Below the pieces are notes generated by a model, which was given only the letters and a program-made list of their open reading frames with translations, was not told the DNA's origin and did no database searches. Below are positions 1-10,626 of a DNA stretch of 64,000 bases, one piece after another (the first letter of the stretch is position 1; every line of letters starts with the position of its first letter). This DNA is from Gnetum montanum (Eukaryota; Streptophyta; Gnetopsida; Gnetales; Gnetaceae): positions 98,032 through 162,031 of the forward strand of contig MNCI01005291.1 of NCBI GenBank assembly GCA_015680685.1. The letters are read 5' to 3'. The position numbers and the translations under genes are program-made.

Positions 1-713
1 TCAGGAGTAGTTTTGGAAGTCAAGTAGCAAAATTGTTGCAGTTTGTTCATTCAAGATTTAGAATATTTTCCAAGTGCTTGTAGTAGGAGTTCTAAGTGTA
101 ATTGGATCTTTATTCAAGCATTGATGTACCTGAACACATCATTGTGTTGGCAATTAAGATGAGCTCTTTGATTCATCCTTGTAATACTTCAGACTTTCTT
201 TCTTTATGCATTGATATATTGTGATTTCATGTAGTTCACATTCAATGTTATTCATTTAGAAATTAATTTTGATTAATTAAGTAACTAATTAAAATACACA
301 ATCACAACCCCTTCTAACATACGTGTGACACTTGGTAACTCAGAAACAATTAGTGTTTGACAACCCAACAATGTTTACATGAAGTTCGGGATGTGTCTGG
401 GAAGTGGGGATAGTTACTTATGTTAGGTTAGATTAGACAATAGTTCACTTAGCAATTAATTACTCTCACCTTCATTATTGTTTTAGGTGATCAAACTGAT
501 AAAACATAAAATAATAAAAATCTTATGCCTCGGTCACACTTATCCATACACTTGCATTTCACAAGTGAGGTTGGGAAGACAACAAACGGATAACAGGAAC
601 TCATCATTTAGCTCTAGCGTACTTGGTAATTAAAGTCTATGGAATTCAATTAGATCACACATAAACGCATGTGATTCGTATGGTTGGGTGTAGGGGTACC
701 TTGCTACTCATCA
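1..713 (+). mobile_element. LTR of family F, 5' end cut by window edge
   Basis: This matches the reverse complement of the solo LTRs at 33926-34760 and 40226-41060 along nearly its whole length, for example around the stretch 'cctgaacacatcattgtgtt'. It ends at 713 with 'ggggtaccttgctactcatca', the 3' terminus shared by LTR families B, C and D. No primer-binding site follows (the next bases are ccttcaaatac), so it is either a solo LTR or the 3' LTR of a plus-strand element lying to the left of the window. Confidence 0.8.
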
Positions 714-1679
714 CCTTCAAATACTAAATTTAGATATTATGCAAAGATAATAACTTTTTGCTAGAAAATAAGAAAACTAGCTATTTTCAATTAATTTATT
801 AGAAGATTACAATAAGATTTTCAAACCCCATAGACATCAAAACCTCTTAAAACACTTAAATGATATTTTAGAGCATGAGGCTTTACAACCACACAATGGT
901 TATTCTTAATGCAAGACATAACCAATGGAAAATCTCTCATACAACTTGGGACTAAGATTCAATATAGAGAAGTAAACAAGAGACAAGAACACATAGGACA
1001 ATCCATACACTTTGACCCTAGAGCTACAATCACGTTTGCACTCACTCAATATGCTCTACCACACTCTTGGCAAGTCCTCCTCAACTCAAGAGCTCTCACT
1101 AAGACTTCTCTTCTCCTCTCTCCATACATAAACATAAAACACCATAAATTTATTAAGAAAATAATATTAAAAACCTAGGGAAATCTTACAAAATATCAAC
1201 TTGGAGTTTACATGGTGTTTCTATTTTTTTCCTCTATCTCTTGACTATTTTCTAACTTGGAATAGCCAAATTTGAAAGTTTTCCTACCATACAAGTCATC
1301 TTTGACCTCCTTGGGTCATCTCCTATAAAAACACTACTTTTGAATAACATGTCTACTATTTTTAGGAAACATCTCCTTCCTAGGTAAGACCTCTTTTGCA
1401 ACACAAGACATCTTGCCTGAGACATCTTCACTATTGGAAAGACGTCTCACCCAAAACATCTCCTCTGCAAGCAAGATGTCTTCCCCAAGACAACTTCACT
1501 CTGCACAAGATGTCTCTTCTAAAACCAAGACATATTCTATCAACTCCAATATGTTTTCTAAGAAAACTAAACTCCCAACCAAGACATCTTCTTAACCTCC
1601 AAGACATCTCCATCAAGCTCCAAACTTGTAAAACACATATGTAGAGAAGAACAAGGGAATTAAAAGAGGTGTCACTGCA
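714..1679 (-). mobile_element. Degraded LTR of chromovirus family A, reverse orientation
   Basis: The reverse complement aligns with the LTRs at 29752, 36322 and 42796. Matching marks are the segment 'ttgctagaaaataagaaaac' near 755, the gag-proximal part around 850-1100 and a run of AGACATCT/AGATGTCT motifs at 1375-1620. Its terminus at 1679 (gtcactgca) corresponds to the LTR start tgtaggaacacc read in reverse. The family-F LTR at 1-713 interrupts it near its other end, so F landed in this A copy. No coding capacity. Bases 1680-1771 are unassigned flank. Confidence 0.75.
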
Positions 1680-1771
1680 CCATTGAAGTACTACACATGG
1701 CCATGTATATATGCTATACATACTCACATCTACATACACTACATAGCAAATGTAGATCAATATATGGTTTT

Positions 1772-1776
1772 TCCTT
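1772..1776. repeat. Target site duplication of element B, left copy (TCCTT)
   Basis: TCCTT directly abuts the LTR start at 1777 and is repeated exactly at 9735-9739 after the other LTR. Five bases is the usual length for Ty3/gypsy integrases. Confidence 0.85.
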
Positions 1777-2637
1777 TGATGAGTGGCAAGATACCCCTAC
1801 ACTCAACCATACGAATACAAGTGTTTCACGCATGATCCAGTCAAATTCCGCAAACGGGCTAGTTGTGGTATCTAGATAGTTACTCGTTGATCGCAATTCG
1901 CTATCTTTCCACCTAGACTAGTATTTTCTTTGCCATGTATGGTTTAGTCCAGAGTGAGGTGTATGATGTGTTTCTAAACTAATGCTGCTCCTAGAGACAA
2001 TGGAAAATAATCTTTCATTAAGCTAGGAGGAAAGGGGAGAGAGAGTTAAACTAAGAGGAGATAGGGAGAGAGGATCTAAGCTAGCCTAAGTGTGATGAGC
2101 ATCCATTCCTTAATCATCCATACACATCTTGGACCTCGTGCATGACTACCACTAGGATTACCAAGCGCATGGCTCAAGTACGCTACTGGGATACCAAGTA
2201 GTCACACGTAGATGCTCATGATTAAGTTGTACTCATTCCACATTTAATAACAATAAATAAAAATAATAATTAAATAATTAAACTAAGTGAATGTTGCAAT
2301 GATGAGGTAATCTCGATCTTTATTTTTGGTCATATGCGTGTCCAAGTACATCACACTCAAATAAAGGATGACGTACAATTACAGTCATCACACTGTGAGC
2401 ATGCATTGGGAGAAAGGGTTGAGAAGAACTAAAAATGAAAACTAAAAGACTACTCTAACCTTCCTATCTTAACTTACTTCTCTCCTCTGTGCACCTACAT
2501 GTGTATTTATAGGCCTACACAGGAGTCACAATATCATGTACCCGATATCGTTACTTAGGTCATGAAATTGCGTACTCGATATTGTAGATCTGATATCAAG
2601 GGTTCAATATCAAAGCCCAATGAATCATGATTCATCA
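1777..2637 (-). mobile_element. Element B 3' LTR (861 bp)
   Basis: In element orientation it starts TGATGAATCATGATTC and ends at 1777. U3 is short: degenerate CGATATCG-type repeats at 2525-2620 (several decayed), followed by a TATA box (TATTTATA on the plus strand at 2504-2511). The rest, about 700 bp, is R-U5. It aligns over its full length with 8851-9734. Confidence 0.85.
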
Positions 2638-2655
2638 TACCCCCACAATTGAATG
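2638..2655 (-). promoter_or_regulatory. Element B polypurine tract
   Basis: The reverse complement reads CATTCAATTGTGGGGGTA, ending at the 3' LTR start TGATGA. This is the expected plus-strand primer position. Confidence 0.7.
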
Positions 2656-2699
2656 AAAGCTCATCCTTAAGTCAAATAAAATGAGAACAAGCCCCATTG

Positions 2700-4782
2700 A
2701 TTACATAGTGAATAGGTATGGGATTATTAACTGACTAGGAATTTATTCATGCCATAGTCGAGAACTCAATAGAACAAAATTGGGACACAACACAAAATTA
2801 CAAAATTGTAAACTTTATTCGACTCATGTGGTTCCAAGTGGTGGTGGCTCCTCCATGGGTTTCTTCCCCTTGTCCCATGCTCCAGGCTCCAGGTTTTGGA
2901 ATTTGATGACTTTGAAGTAGTGCCTGGAGCTTTTCCTCTTCTATTTGGGGATCCTATGTCATCCATGTTGATGCTCTAATGTTTGACAAAGTCAACACCT
3001 CCCATGGGCATGGTAGTTGTGGGAACATCTTATTTTCTTTGATGAACCAAGCCACAAGAAACCATCATTCCTCCTCATAGGGTAGTTGTGGGAACATCTT
3101 ATTTTCTGTGCAACTTGTAGGGTTACAAGCCTTTCTTGGAGTCTCACCAACTCTGGATCTACATACTCAACCCTGATCTCTACCATGACCAACTTCCTTT
3201 TGGTGGAGATGAGGTTTGACTGTGTTTTCGTGAAATCTTATGGGATGTCAAACAAGGACATCATTACTTGTCCTATTTTTAACAACCGATCAAGCACATC
3301 CTCATGCTCCGCAGGAGTCATCGAGGGACTAGCCAAAGTTTGAGCATCACATGCTCCCATGAAATCTGCTAGTGGCACAACAGGAATGTTAAAAGATTCT
3401 CTGATGTATTCTGCAACCACTTCTATAGCTCCTGCTACATCCTGGTGTTGCATGACCACCATTGTGGCCCCTTCACCTATTTCCAATTGCACCTGGAAAG
3501 ATGCAGTGTTTCCTGAAATCTGTTGTGACCAATGAGTCTCCCCTCCTCCTATTTGGATGAACACTTCACCCCATGCACGATTGATAGAAATTAAAGGCCA
3601 TATGGTGTCATCGATGATGTGAAAGAGATTAGCATCATCACAACTTTTTCAACTGACCATCTCAGCGATGGCCCTAAGGTGGCTCATCGATGGTCGATAA
3701 TCCTATGATGATGGCAGCAATTGATCTCACTGGCTTGTGCTAGGCCCTGCTTCTTATTTTCAACTAAGTCTTGTGCTTAGAATTTGGCTAGGCCCTGCAA
3801 TCTGAGTTGTAGTGGGTCCCACCATCTTTTCTTACTCTTGCTCTGGCTCCAGTGTCTCACCAGCACTTTTCCTTGGAGCTAGTGGCTTCAGCAATTCAGC
3901 AAATGAAGCATTTTGGGCTCTTCTAGGGACATCATTGATGTACCCTAGAATTCTAGCATGCTTGCAAAACTTCCTAATGAGACAAAGGAAGGGCAACGCG
4001 AACTTCCCTATCTTGTGTTCTTCGAATCGCCTCAAGATCTCCATGAGATATTGAGGAGGAAGGTTAGCATTAACCTTGCCCATCAATATCATACTTCCTC
4101 TTGCCACATATGATAAAATCCTATTTAATCCTCTTGTGGGGAATATGTGATAAGTACTAATCTTGAAATATATCCTTTCCTCCAATGTCAACTCTCCATA
4201 TGTCTTATCTTCTCTACTATACGTCCTCTTCAACCAAGTCTTACGTGCATCTACATCAGAGCAAGTGGGCAGGTGAGCAACTTTTGGCCCTCAATTCGGA
4301 AGGTTTAACACTTCTGAGATGGCCTTGGTAGAAAAATATATAAACACACCACCAATGTCTACTGTAGTTCCTTCTTCCTTATTGTGCCAAAATTGGTACA
4401 TTTCTCCTAAGTACCAAGCACCGATGTCGAAGAGGATAGGCCATAATGGGGATCCTTTGAGTTGGTCCCTAACGACCTCAGGAGTGAATTCCATGAAAGG
4501 TCAAAAATTCAATTCCATGATCACTACAGCTGATGTGGACCTTTCACAGATGACCTGAACACATTCCAAGGACAATGTGAGGTGTTGTCCCTATTTAGGC
4601 ACTGCAGCAACTCCTTCTTCTGCTTGTCCCGATTGTACAGTAGTAGGGGTCTCTTGATGGATACTGAATGATTGCGCCTCCTACTCTGCACATTGTTCAA
4701 TAGAAGTCTATCCTCTATCCCTCCTAGGTTGCTTAGACACACCTTGAGAGGGTCCTTCTTGATGTCCATGCTTTGGGACCAT
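2700..4782 (-). pseudogene. Element B aORF (plant-transposon / env-position ORF), decayed
   Basis: It starts at the ATG at 4782-4780 (MVPKHGHQ), matching the start of the homologous ORF in element C (MAPRSKCP). Two readable blocks are 4494-4291 and 4233-3832. The latter has the pattern of the 'putative plant transposon protein' domain (as I recall, Pfam PF20167): a YFKISTYHIFPT helix, a hydrophobic segment, then LPFLCLIRKFCKHARI. A further block lies at 3564-3238. Stops and frameshifts break it. In Athila/Tat elements an extra ORF in this position, between pol and the 3' LTR, is known and sometimes called env-like. No signal peptide or clear transmembrane helix is visible. Confidence 0.6.
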
Positions 4783-5091
4783 CTGAAATCACATGGAGCT
4801 AGTCATTAGTAAGGTTGCTTACCAAAGTTAAGTTATACCTTACTTCTTGCCTTAATGAATTCGTTTCTTATTCCGTGTGATTTAAAGTTAGGAATTTTTT
4901 GTGAAAATGTCCCCAAAAGGTTTTAATATTTGGCCCCCTTTGATTAGGTGGCTTCACATTTAATTTCTCGATATAAGTGAGGAGAAGAGATTGTTTTTGG
5001 CACATGCTTATCATTTTTCATAATCAATTACCCTTGATAGTGTCCTTTGGGCAATGAAAAATTTTAGAAAATTTATGTGCAATTCAGAGTG

Positions 5092-5112
5092 TACCCCTCC
5101 CCCACAACTAAG
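5092..5112 (-). promoter_or_regulatory. Element B second polypurine-like tract
   Basis: The minus strand reads CTTAGTTGTGGGGGAGGGGTA, close to the 3' polypurine tract of the same element (ATTGTGGGGGTA). It lies between the internal promoter-like array and the aORF. Equivalent sites occur in elements C (19741-19778) and E (63818-63831). Confidence 0.45.
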
Positions 5113-5280
5113 CTGAACACTCTAGGTTCTTGTAGGTTCAAACGAAATGAAAATTGGAGCGCTAGCAAGTGAGTTATGGCTATTGGAACAAGAGATGTCT
5201 AGGTCGCAAGTCGTAGAAGAAAATTTGAAAAAATCCCCCACATGAACAGTTGCAAATGATGGTGACATTTGTAGGGGGTT

Positions 5281-5400
5281 CATATATATAGTTTTTGAGG
5301 ACACAATATCGCATACCCAATAGCGGGGACCCGATATTGCGGTTGACCCGATATCGCAGCTGACCCGATATCAGGGACTTGATATCGCAACCTATCAAAA
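5281..5400 (-). promoter_or_regulatory. Element B internal promoter-like array (CGATATCG repeats + TATA)
   Basis: On the minus strand, about six repeats of the type GCGATATCGGGTCA (5305-5395) are followed by CTATATATATG (5293-5283). This is the same order and spacing as in the element's own LTR: repeats, then TATA. The aORF start lies about 500 nt downstream. That it works as a promoter is inferred; the repeats and TATA are directly visible. Confidence 0.55.
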
Positions 5401-6736
5401 ATAGGGTACTTGGAAAAATTGATAAATTTTGGAGATTCTATAGTATAAATGGAGGACTTTAAGTCAATGTAAGAAGTCTAGGATAAGAATGATTAGGCTG
5501 GAAGACATAAAAATAATAGTGGTGTAAAATCTGGCAATAAAAATCATGAAGAGTATGAGGAAAAAGGACATGTGTTTGTACATAAGAATGTTTGAATGGG
5601 CAGGATGATAAGGGAAAGAAGAATGGTATAATACAATACTCATAGGGTCTAAAATGATGTGAGGGTAATGTGTTACGAGTGCAAATTACAAAATTCATGC
5701 AAGTGGGTCCTCCCCAAAGCAGGTTCTAACCTATAATGCCCATGCATAACCACACCTTAAAATGTCTATAGGCATTAGAAGAGTTAAATGTAATTGACAC
5801 CGATGCAACAAAACACACATATGTTAAATACCACCATGATGAGGTATACATTCAACGCTACACAAATCACAAGCCCCAATTACATGAATGGCGAGATGAG
5901 GCGAATTGTAGAAGGGATTGTAGAGAGCAAGACATGAGGTAACTAGCCTAGGGTAGAATGAATCCTCAGTGTAAGGCATAATTAATGTGTCATTAACCCA
6001 TTGCTCAAAAATCAGGATCGAGTCCATTCCTATGATTAGTGACATCACATTGGTTCATCCAATGATGGACAACCATAAGAGCACCATGATAGCAAGGTGT
6101 ATGGTCACTTGGAGTTTCGTTCAAGGGAGGAGTGATTTTTCTTTGTGGCACTCATTTTTTTTATGAAGTATTTCTTAATCTAGAGAAGTCGTCTACCTTT
6201 AGGCATGGGTGCATGTCTTTCTAGTGAGACCCCCTAGAATAGCATTTTTTTTCTAGTTGAGTGCCTTTTGATTACTCTTACTTCCATTTTTCATTAGATC
6301 TAGAAGGATCTTAGTACAACCAAGCTACATGATAACTCCTACAAATGTCACCAAAGAGAATCCACAAGTCCCCTTGATGTCACACCCTAGTCATTCCCTC
6401 TTGGTCCATTCTTCTTCACTCTGGGTATAATAAACATAAGGTTACTTTAAGTTTTAATGATTAGGAATATCATTGTACCTAGGGTAGAACCTCTTATTAA
6501 TGGAATGGGTAGGTGGATGTTGTGGGCTCACTATCCAAATAATTAGCTACCCAAGACTTGATAACATAGAACAATACCTCAACCAACAAGTCACATGAGT
6601 GCTTTATTTATAGATGAGATTACTTATAAAAAGATAAAAAGACAACAAGATAAAGCAATAAATTAGAAGGTGAAGAATTGGAAAACAAAAAATTGTAAAA
6701 TTAAAGAAAAGGAAAAATATTTATTAATCCTACTTG

Positions 6737-8713
6737 TTAGAATGGAGGATACCCCCTATAACTAAATGGTTGAGCATAGCTAGGATTAATAAATGAAAGG
6801 CTAGGATCCTTCCATGTTGGAAATATTGAGACCCAATCATACTTAACCCATTGGGGTTCACACACTTGATTAGAGTTGACATAGTGGGGCAAGTTATAAG
6901 ATGTGGTTAATTTATAAGCAGTTAACTCACTATGGTACTTGTGACCGTAAGATGGTATGCAAGGATCAACATGTCTCCCCATGTGGAAATATTCATTGGG
7001 CCCCATGGTTGTTGGAGTATTGAGTGGTGGCCCTGATAAGGTAACATGAGGCATTGGGTTTGAAGAGGAAGATGCACCATAGTGTTGGACTTGTGCTAAG
7101 TTGGCAGATGCAGTGGTTTTTGAATTGTGGTTTCCCTTTCTACGTTCACATCTAAAGAAGGGACGCCTATGATGTTGTGGAGGATTCCCACTGCTATTGA
7201 CAGTAGAAGTACAAGTAACATTAGTGGGTTGATGTTATGGTGCAAAACCTTTTGGAACACTTGGTGGCAATGTAGAATGAGAATGTTGAAATTGAGGAGA
7301 AGTGTAATGTACACAAAGTGGTGGTCCTATTGGAGAGGACACAGGTTGATAGTACTAAGGAAAATAATAACAATGTGGCGAGATAGAGGATGTTGACCCA
7401 GTTGGGGAAACAGGATGTTGAACTTGATAAGCACGTAGGTTTGAATGGTATGAAGGGTGTAACCAGTTTGGGGATGGCCTCCCCCATGACTAGGATTGTT
7501 GCCACTATGTTTGAACACAGTATTTCTGCATGAACTTTGGATGTAACATTCTTCCCTAATGCTCCTGTAAATGTGACAAGATTGGACATTGGCCCTTGGG
7601 GTGATCGTATAGGCAAATGTTACATTGATATGTATGATTGGCAGTTAAGTTCTTATTCTCTTCAACCCTTCTCTCTGATTTTCTAAAGGTTTTTTGTCTT
7701 GTTTCTTGGGTTATCATAACTCTATCTCCAATTATGTTGGCATATTCTCCACATTTTTCGTGTATCCATTCATCATCCTATTGATCTTTGCCTCAACTTC
7801 ATCCAATGATTGTAGTACTGGCAAGGATGGTTCCACCTCCTTGTGATGAGTTGATTTCTCCTCTTCATAATCATGGGCCCTTGTTGATTTTTGGGCCTAT
7901 TGAGATTTTTCAGCATTCTCCCATTTAGCCATTTCTCCTTCTTCTTTTGCTACCCGCTTGATAAGCTATTGGAATTGGGGTTCATAACTCATATAGCTGA
8001 CCTTGGGCATACATCCCTAGGGTCTCTCTTGTTTCATTACGGAGTCCATCAATAATGTGGTACATTAGCCTTTCCTCAAAGAACTCATGGCCTAGGCAAT
8101 TGTTTAACAATGCATAATATCTTTCTAAGGCCATGTCCAAGGGTTCATGTTGTGCTTGTTTCCACTCTTGGATTTGTTTCCTCAAGGCTAACACTCTTGC
8201 ATAAGTTTGATATCTTTTGTTGAAGAGCTCTACCATTGTCGGCCAACGTCAAATTGATTTTGGTTTTAGGGACCTATACCATACTTTTGTGTGGCCAACG
8301 AGTGTCATAGGAAAGAGCTTAAGTTTTTACCATCCATTATCAATGTTGTTCCACGCACAGGCATCATAGAAGGCTTGTAAATGTTGTTGCGGATCTAAAT
8401 CATAGCCTCCTAAAAACTTAGGAAAGTTGCTTAAGTCAAGCCTGGGTAGATGGCTTTCCTTGCAATGCCTGCGAGATATTCGAACAGCCTCTTGTATTTC
8501 CGTTAGGCTCTTAGTGGCCATTAGGGGTTCATCGTCACTGGATAGGTTATGCATTCGTGAGTTGGGACGATGCTATCTTCGTTTATGTTCATAGGAAACC
8601 CCTACATTAGATTGGGTACTCCAAACTTCACCTTCATCATTATATAATTTGTTGGTTCTCCAATGAATTGCCTTACTAGTTGTTATGTTATCATAGTCTT
8701 GTGAGAGAGACAT
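6737..8713 (-). pseudogene. Element B gag (decayed)
   Basis: The frame opens at 8713 (MSLSQDYDNI...) and is broken by a few stops and frameshifts. At 8554-7982 it carries the retrotransposon gag core: the 'LPRLDLSNFPKFLGGYD' region, then the 'MVELFNKRYQTYARV' helix and 'QLYHIIDGLRNETR'-like segment shared with gag of elements D and E. A short zinc-knuckle-like motif CNICLYDHPKGQCP lies near 7640-7580. A proline-rich C-terminal part (7054-6737) ends at the non-coding module. The N-terminal 'YTHLDEYIPDF' segment of the D and C proteins is absent. Gag would form the virus-like particle; here it is the only structural protein left. Confidence 0.75.
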
Positions 8714-8831
8714 GGTTGTAAATTTTTGTGTGATTTAATTGCAATTATTATTATTATTTCTGAAAGATATATCGTTAATACTTTGTTACAACGATCTTAT
8801 ATGATGTAACTAATCTAAATAACTAGCACCG

Positions 8832-8849
8832 TCCTTGGCAACGGTGCCA
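8832..8849 (-). promoter_or_regulatory. Element B primer-binding site (tRNA-Asp)
   Basis: The reverse complement reads TGGCACCGTTGCCAAGGA, against TGGCGCCGTTGCCGGGGA expected for the 3' end of plant tRNA-Asp (three mismatches). It lies one base inside the 5' LTR, the normal position for priming minus-strand DNA synthesis. Confidence 0.85.
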
Positions 8850-8850
8850 A

Positions 8851-9734
8851 TGATGAGTGGTGAGGTATCCCTACACTCAACCATATGAATACGAGCATTT
8901 TACGCACGATCCGGTCGAACTTCGTAGATGGGCTAGTTGTGGTATCTAGATAGTTGCTTGTTGATCGCAATTTGTTGTCTTCCCACCTGGACTAGTATTT
9001 GCTTTGTCACATATGGTTTAGTCCAGAGTGAGGTGTATGATGTGTTTCTAAACTAATGCTACTCCTAGAGACAATGGAAAATAATCTTTAATTAAGCTAG
9101 GAGAAAAGGGGAAAGAGAGTTAAACTAAGAGGAGATAGGGAGAGAGGATCTAAGCTAGCCTAAGTGCGATGAGCATTCGTTCCTTAATCATCCGTACACA
9201 TCTCGAACCTTATGCATAACTACCATTGGGATTACCAAGCACATGGCCCAAGTACGCTACTGGGATACCAAGTAGTCACACGTAGATGCTTGTGATTAAG
9301 TTGTACTCATTCCGCATTTAATAATGATAAATAACAATAACAATTAAATAATTAAACTAAGTGAATGAGGTAATCTTGATCTTTATTTCCGGTCATGTGC
9401 ATGTCCAAGTACGTCACACTCGAATAAAGGATGTCGTACAATTACAATCATCACACTATGGGCATGCACTGGGAGAAAGGGTTGAGAAGAACTAAAAATG
9501 AAAACTAAAAGACTACTCTAACTTTCCTATCTTAACTTACTTCTCTCCTCTGTGCGCCTACATGTGTATTTATAGGCCCGCACAAGAGTCACGATATCGT
9601 GTACCCGATATCGTTACTTAGGTCACAATATCGTATACTCGATATCGTTACTTAGGTCACGATATCGCATACCCGATATCGTAGATCCAATATTAGGGAT
9701 CCGATATCGAAGCCTAATGAATCACGATTCATCA
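8851..9734 (-). mobile_element. Element B 5' LTR (884 bp) with CGATATCG array
   Basis: Better preserved than the 3' copy. U3 (9587-9712 plus strand) holds about nine CGATATCG or near-CGATATCG sites, two of them in a 38-bp repeated unit containing 'gttacttaggtcac'. A TATA box TATTTATA (reverse strand, 9567-9574) lies just downstream. The repeats therefore sit immediately upstream of the presumed transcription start. Confidence 0.85.
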
Positions 9735-9739
9735 TCCTT
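9735..9739. repeat. Target site duplication of element B, right copy (TCCTT)
   Basis: Identical to 1772-1776. Together they fix both ends of element B to the base. Confidence 0.85.
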
Positions 9740-10355
9740 TCTTGGCCATTCATCCTTCTTTCTAGGCTTAGTGACTATAAGTTCACTAAAGTCATTAAGA
9801 TAATAGGAGCCGCATTGTATTCATGATCACAACCTCTTATTAATGAAAGGCGGATGAATGGTTGAAGTGATCTCATACTCATTGTCAATGCAATATTTCA
9901 AGTAGATAATATACAATAGATTAATGTAGCTTCATCATGTACATTTGCAAAATTGTGCGTACTATACATGCTAGTAAAAGTTAGTTGAGTAACACATAAA
10001 TTGTTAGCCTAGTGGTATGGGTCTTGGCTTAGTAACCCCAAATCACAAGTTCGGTTCTACTAGATAGCATTGAGTTATAAACTTCTATAAATCTTGGGGT
10101 AGCCCCCCACTGACATGTGTACATGCTACAAGCTTGTTAACGTTGATTTTCATTAATTAATAAGGTGGAGCTTATTCACTGTAACCATTCAATGAATTAT
10201 GTACATAGGCTTATACTGCCCTTGGCAACCCTTTTATTAAATAGAGTTAACCATGAGAAAACCAAGAATCGTAAACACCCTAGGTTTAGTCTCCTAGTAT
10301 ACAACATTCAAGAGCAATAAACAATTTTAAATAAAGCATTCGCTATTCGTGTACA
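9740..10355. other. Flank between element B and the cyclin gene
   Basis: Apart from the SINE at about 9985-10110 I see nothing recognisable. It is AT-rich single-copy-looking sequence that probably includes the upstream region of the cyclin-like gene. No convincing TATA box was found. Confidence 0.4.
9985..10110 (+). mobile_element. tRNA-derived SINE, copy 1
   Basis: The 'gttagcctagtggta' stretch fits a pol III A box (TRGCNNAGYGG) and 'agttcggttcta' about 40 nt on fits a B box. The core from 'ttagcctagtgg' to 'ataaatcttgg' is shared with 45395-45485. Beyond 'aatcttgg' the two copies diverge. No clear target duplication was found here, so the ends are approximate. Confidence 0.6.
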
Positions 10356-10547
10356 ATGAAAGGTACTGAAGCAAGAAGGAATTTGGTTTTAGTCCGTTAT
10401 ATGGAACTGAACTGCATGAAGTTGTTGAGACGGTTAATTTCGCGGTGGTCAGCCTTGCTCTTCTATATCATAGTGATTCTTGTTCCTTGCACAATTTGTG
10501 AAAGAGCATGGGAGGAATTTGCTGAATCATTTTCACTTTCGCTTTGA
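10356..10547 (+). CDS. Small ORF upstream of the cyclin gene (possible uORF)
   Basis: A 63-codon ATG-started frame ends 80 nt before the cyclin start. It has a hydrophobic stretch in its second half (about residues 34-49, ALLFYIIVILVPCTI). I do not recognise a family. If the cyclin transcript starts upstream of 10356, this would be an upstream ORF able to reduce cyclin translation; otherwise it is a chance frame. Confidence 0.25.
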   Translation: MKGTEARRNLVLVRYMELNCMKLLRRLISRWSALLFYIIVILVPCTICERAWEEFAESFSLSL

Positions 10548-10626
10548 ATTGGTACTCTAACCTTTGTTTCTGCATTGGCTCCTCCATCGCAGCAGCAGCC
10601 TCCCTAGTAGGAGAAACGAAACGAAA

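Larger units (their letters stand above)
4783..6736 (-). other. Element B non-coding module between gag and aORF
   Basis: No ORF of substance. In element order it contains a PPT-like block after gag (6728-6768), an A/T-rich tract (6656-6722), a segment matching element E ('agaaagacatg...cccatgcctaaagg', 6180-6220 reversed), a conserved block with GGGGAGGACCCACT (5702-5745 reversed), the internal promoter-like array (5281-5400) and the second polypurine-like tract. Elements C, D and E carry the same series after integrase, so B has lost PR-RT-RH-INT as one block. Confidence 0.6.
1777..9734 (-). mobile_element. Element B: non-autonomous Athila/Tat-like LTR retrotransposon (gag + aORF, no pol)
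   Basis: A 7.96-kb element on the minus strand. Direct LTRs at 1777-2637 and 8851-9734 begin TGATGA and end CTCATCA in element orientation, and the 5-bp flanks TCCTT (1772-1776 and 9735-9739) are identical. The primer-binding site is complementary to the 3' end of tRNA-Asp, as in Athila-type Ty3/gypsy elements. The interior reads gag, then a long non-coding segment, then an extra 3' ORF of the plant-transposon (aORF) type. No protease, reverse transcriptase, RNase H or integrase can be found, so mobility would have required enzymes in trans. The LTRs differ by many transitions, so the insertion is old. Confidence 0.88.

Noticed and set aside
3832-4494. aORF of element B as a true retroviral-type envelope gene
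   Set aside because: No signal peptide, transmembrane anchor or furin-type site is visible. The readable domain fits the plant-transposon protein family, so only the position is env-like.
7127-7396. Plus-strand frame of 89 codons
   Set aside because: Antisense to the element B gag tail; no similarity or start signal.
9587-9712. Regularly spaced palindromes reminiscent of a CRISPR array
   Set aside because: Repeats are only 8-15 bp, irregularly spaced, inside a plant LTR next to a TATA box, with no cas genes.
9995-10080. Possible tRNA gene
   Set aside because: A and B boxes are present but no cloverleaf with a proper acceptor stem could be drawn. The shared downstream region and target duplication of copy 2 fit a SINE better.
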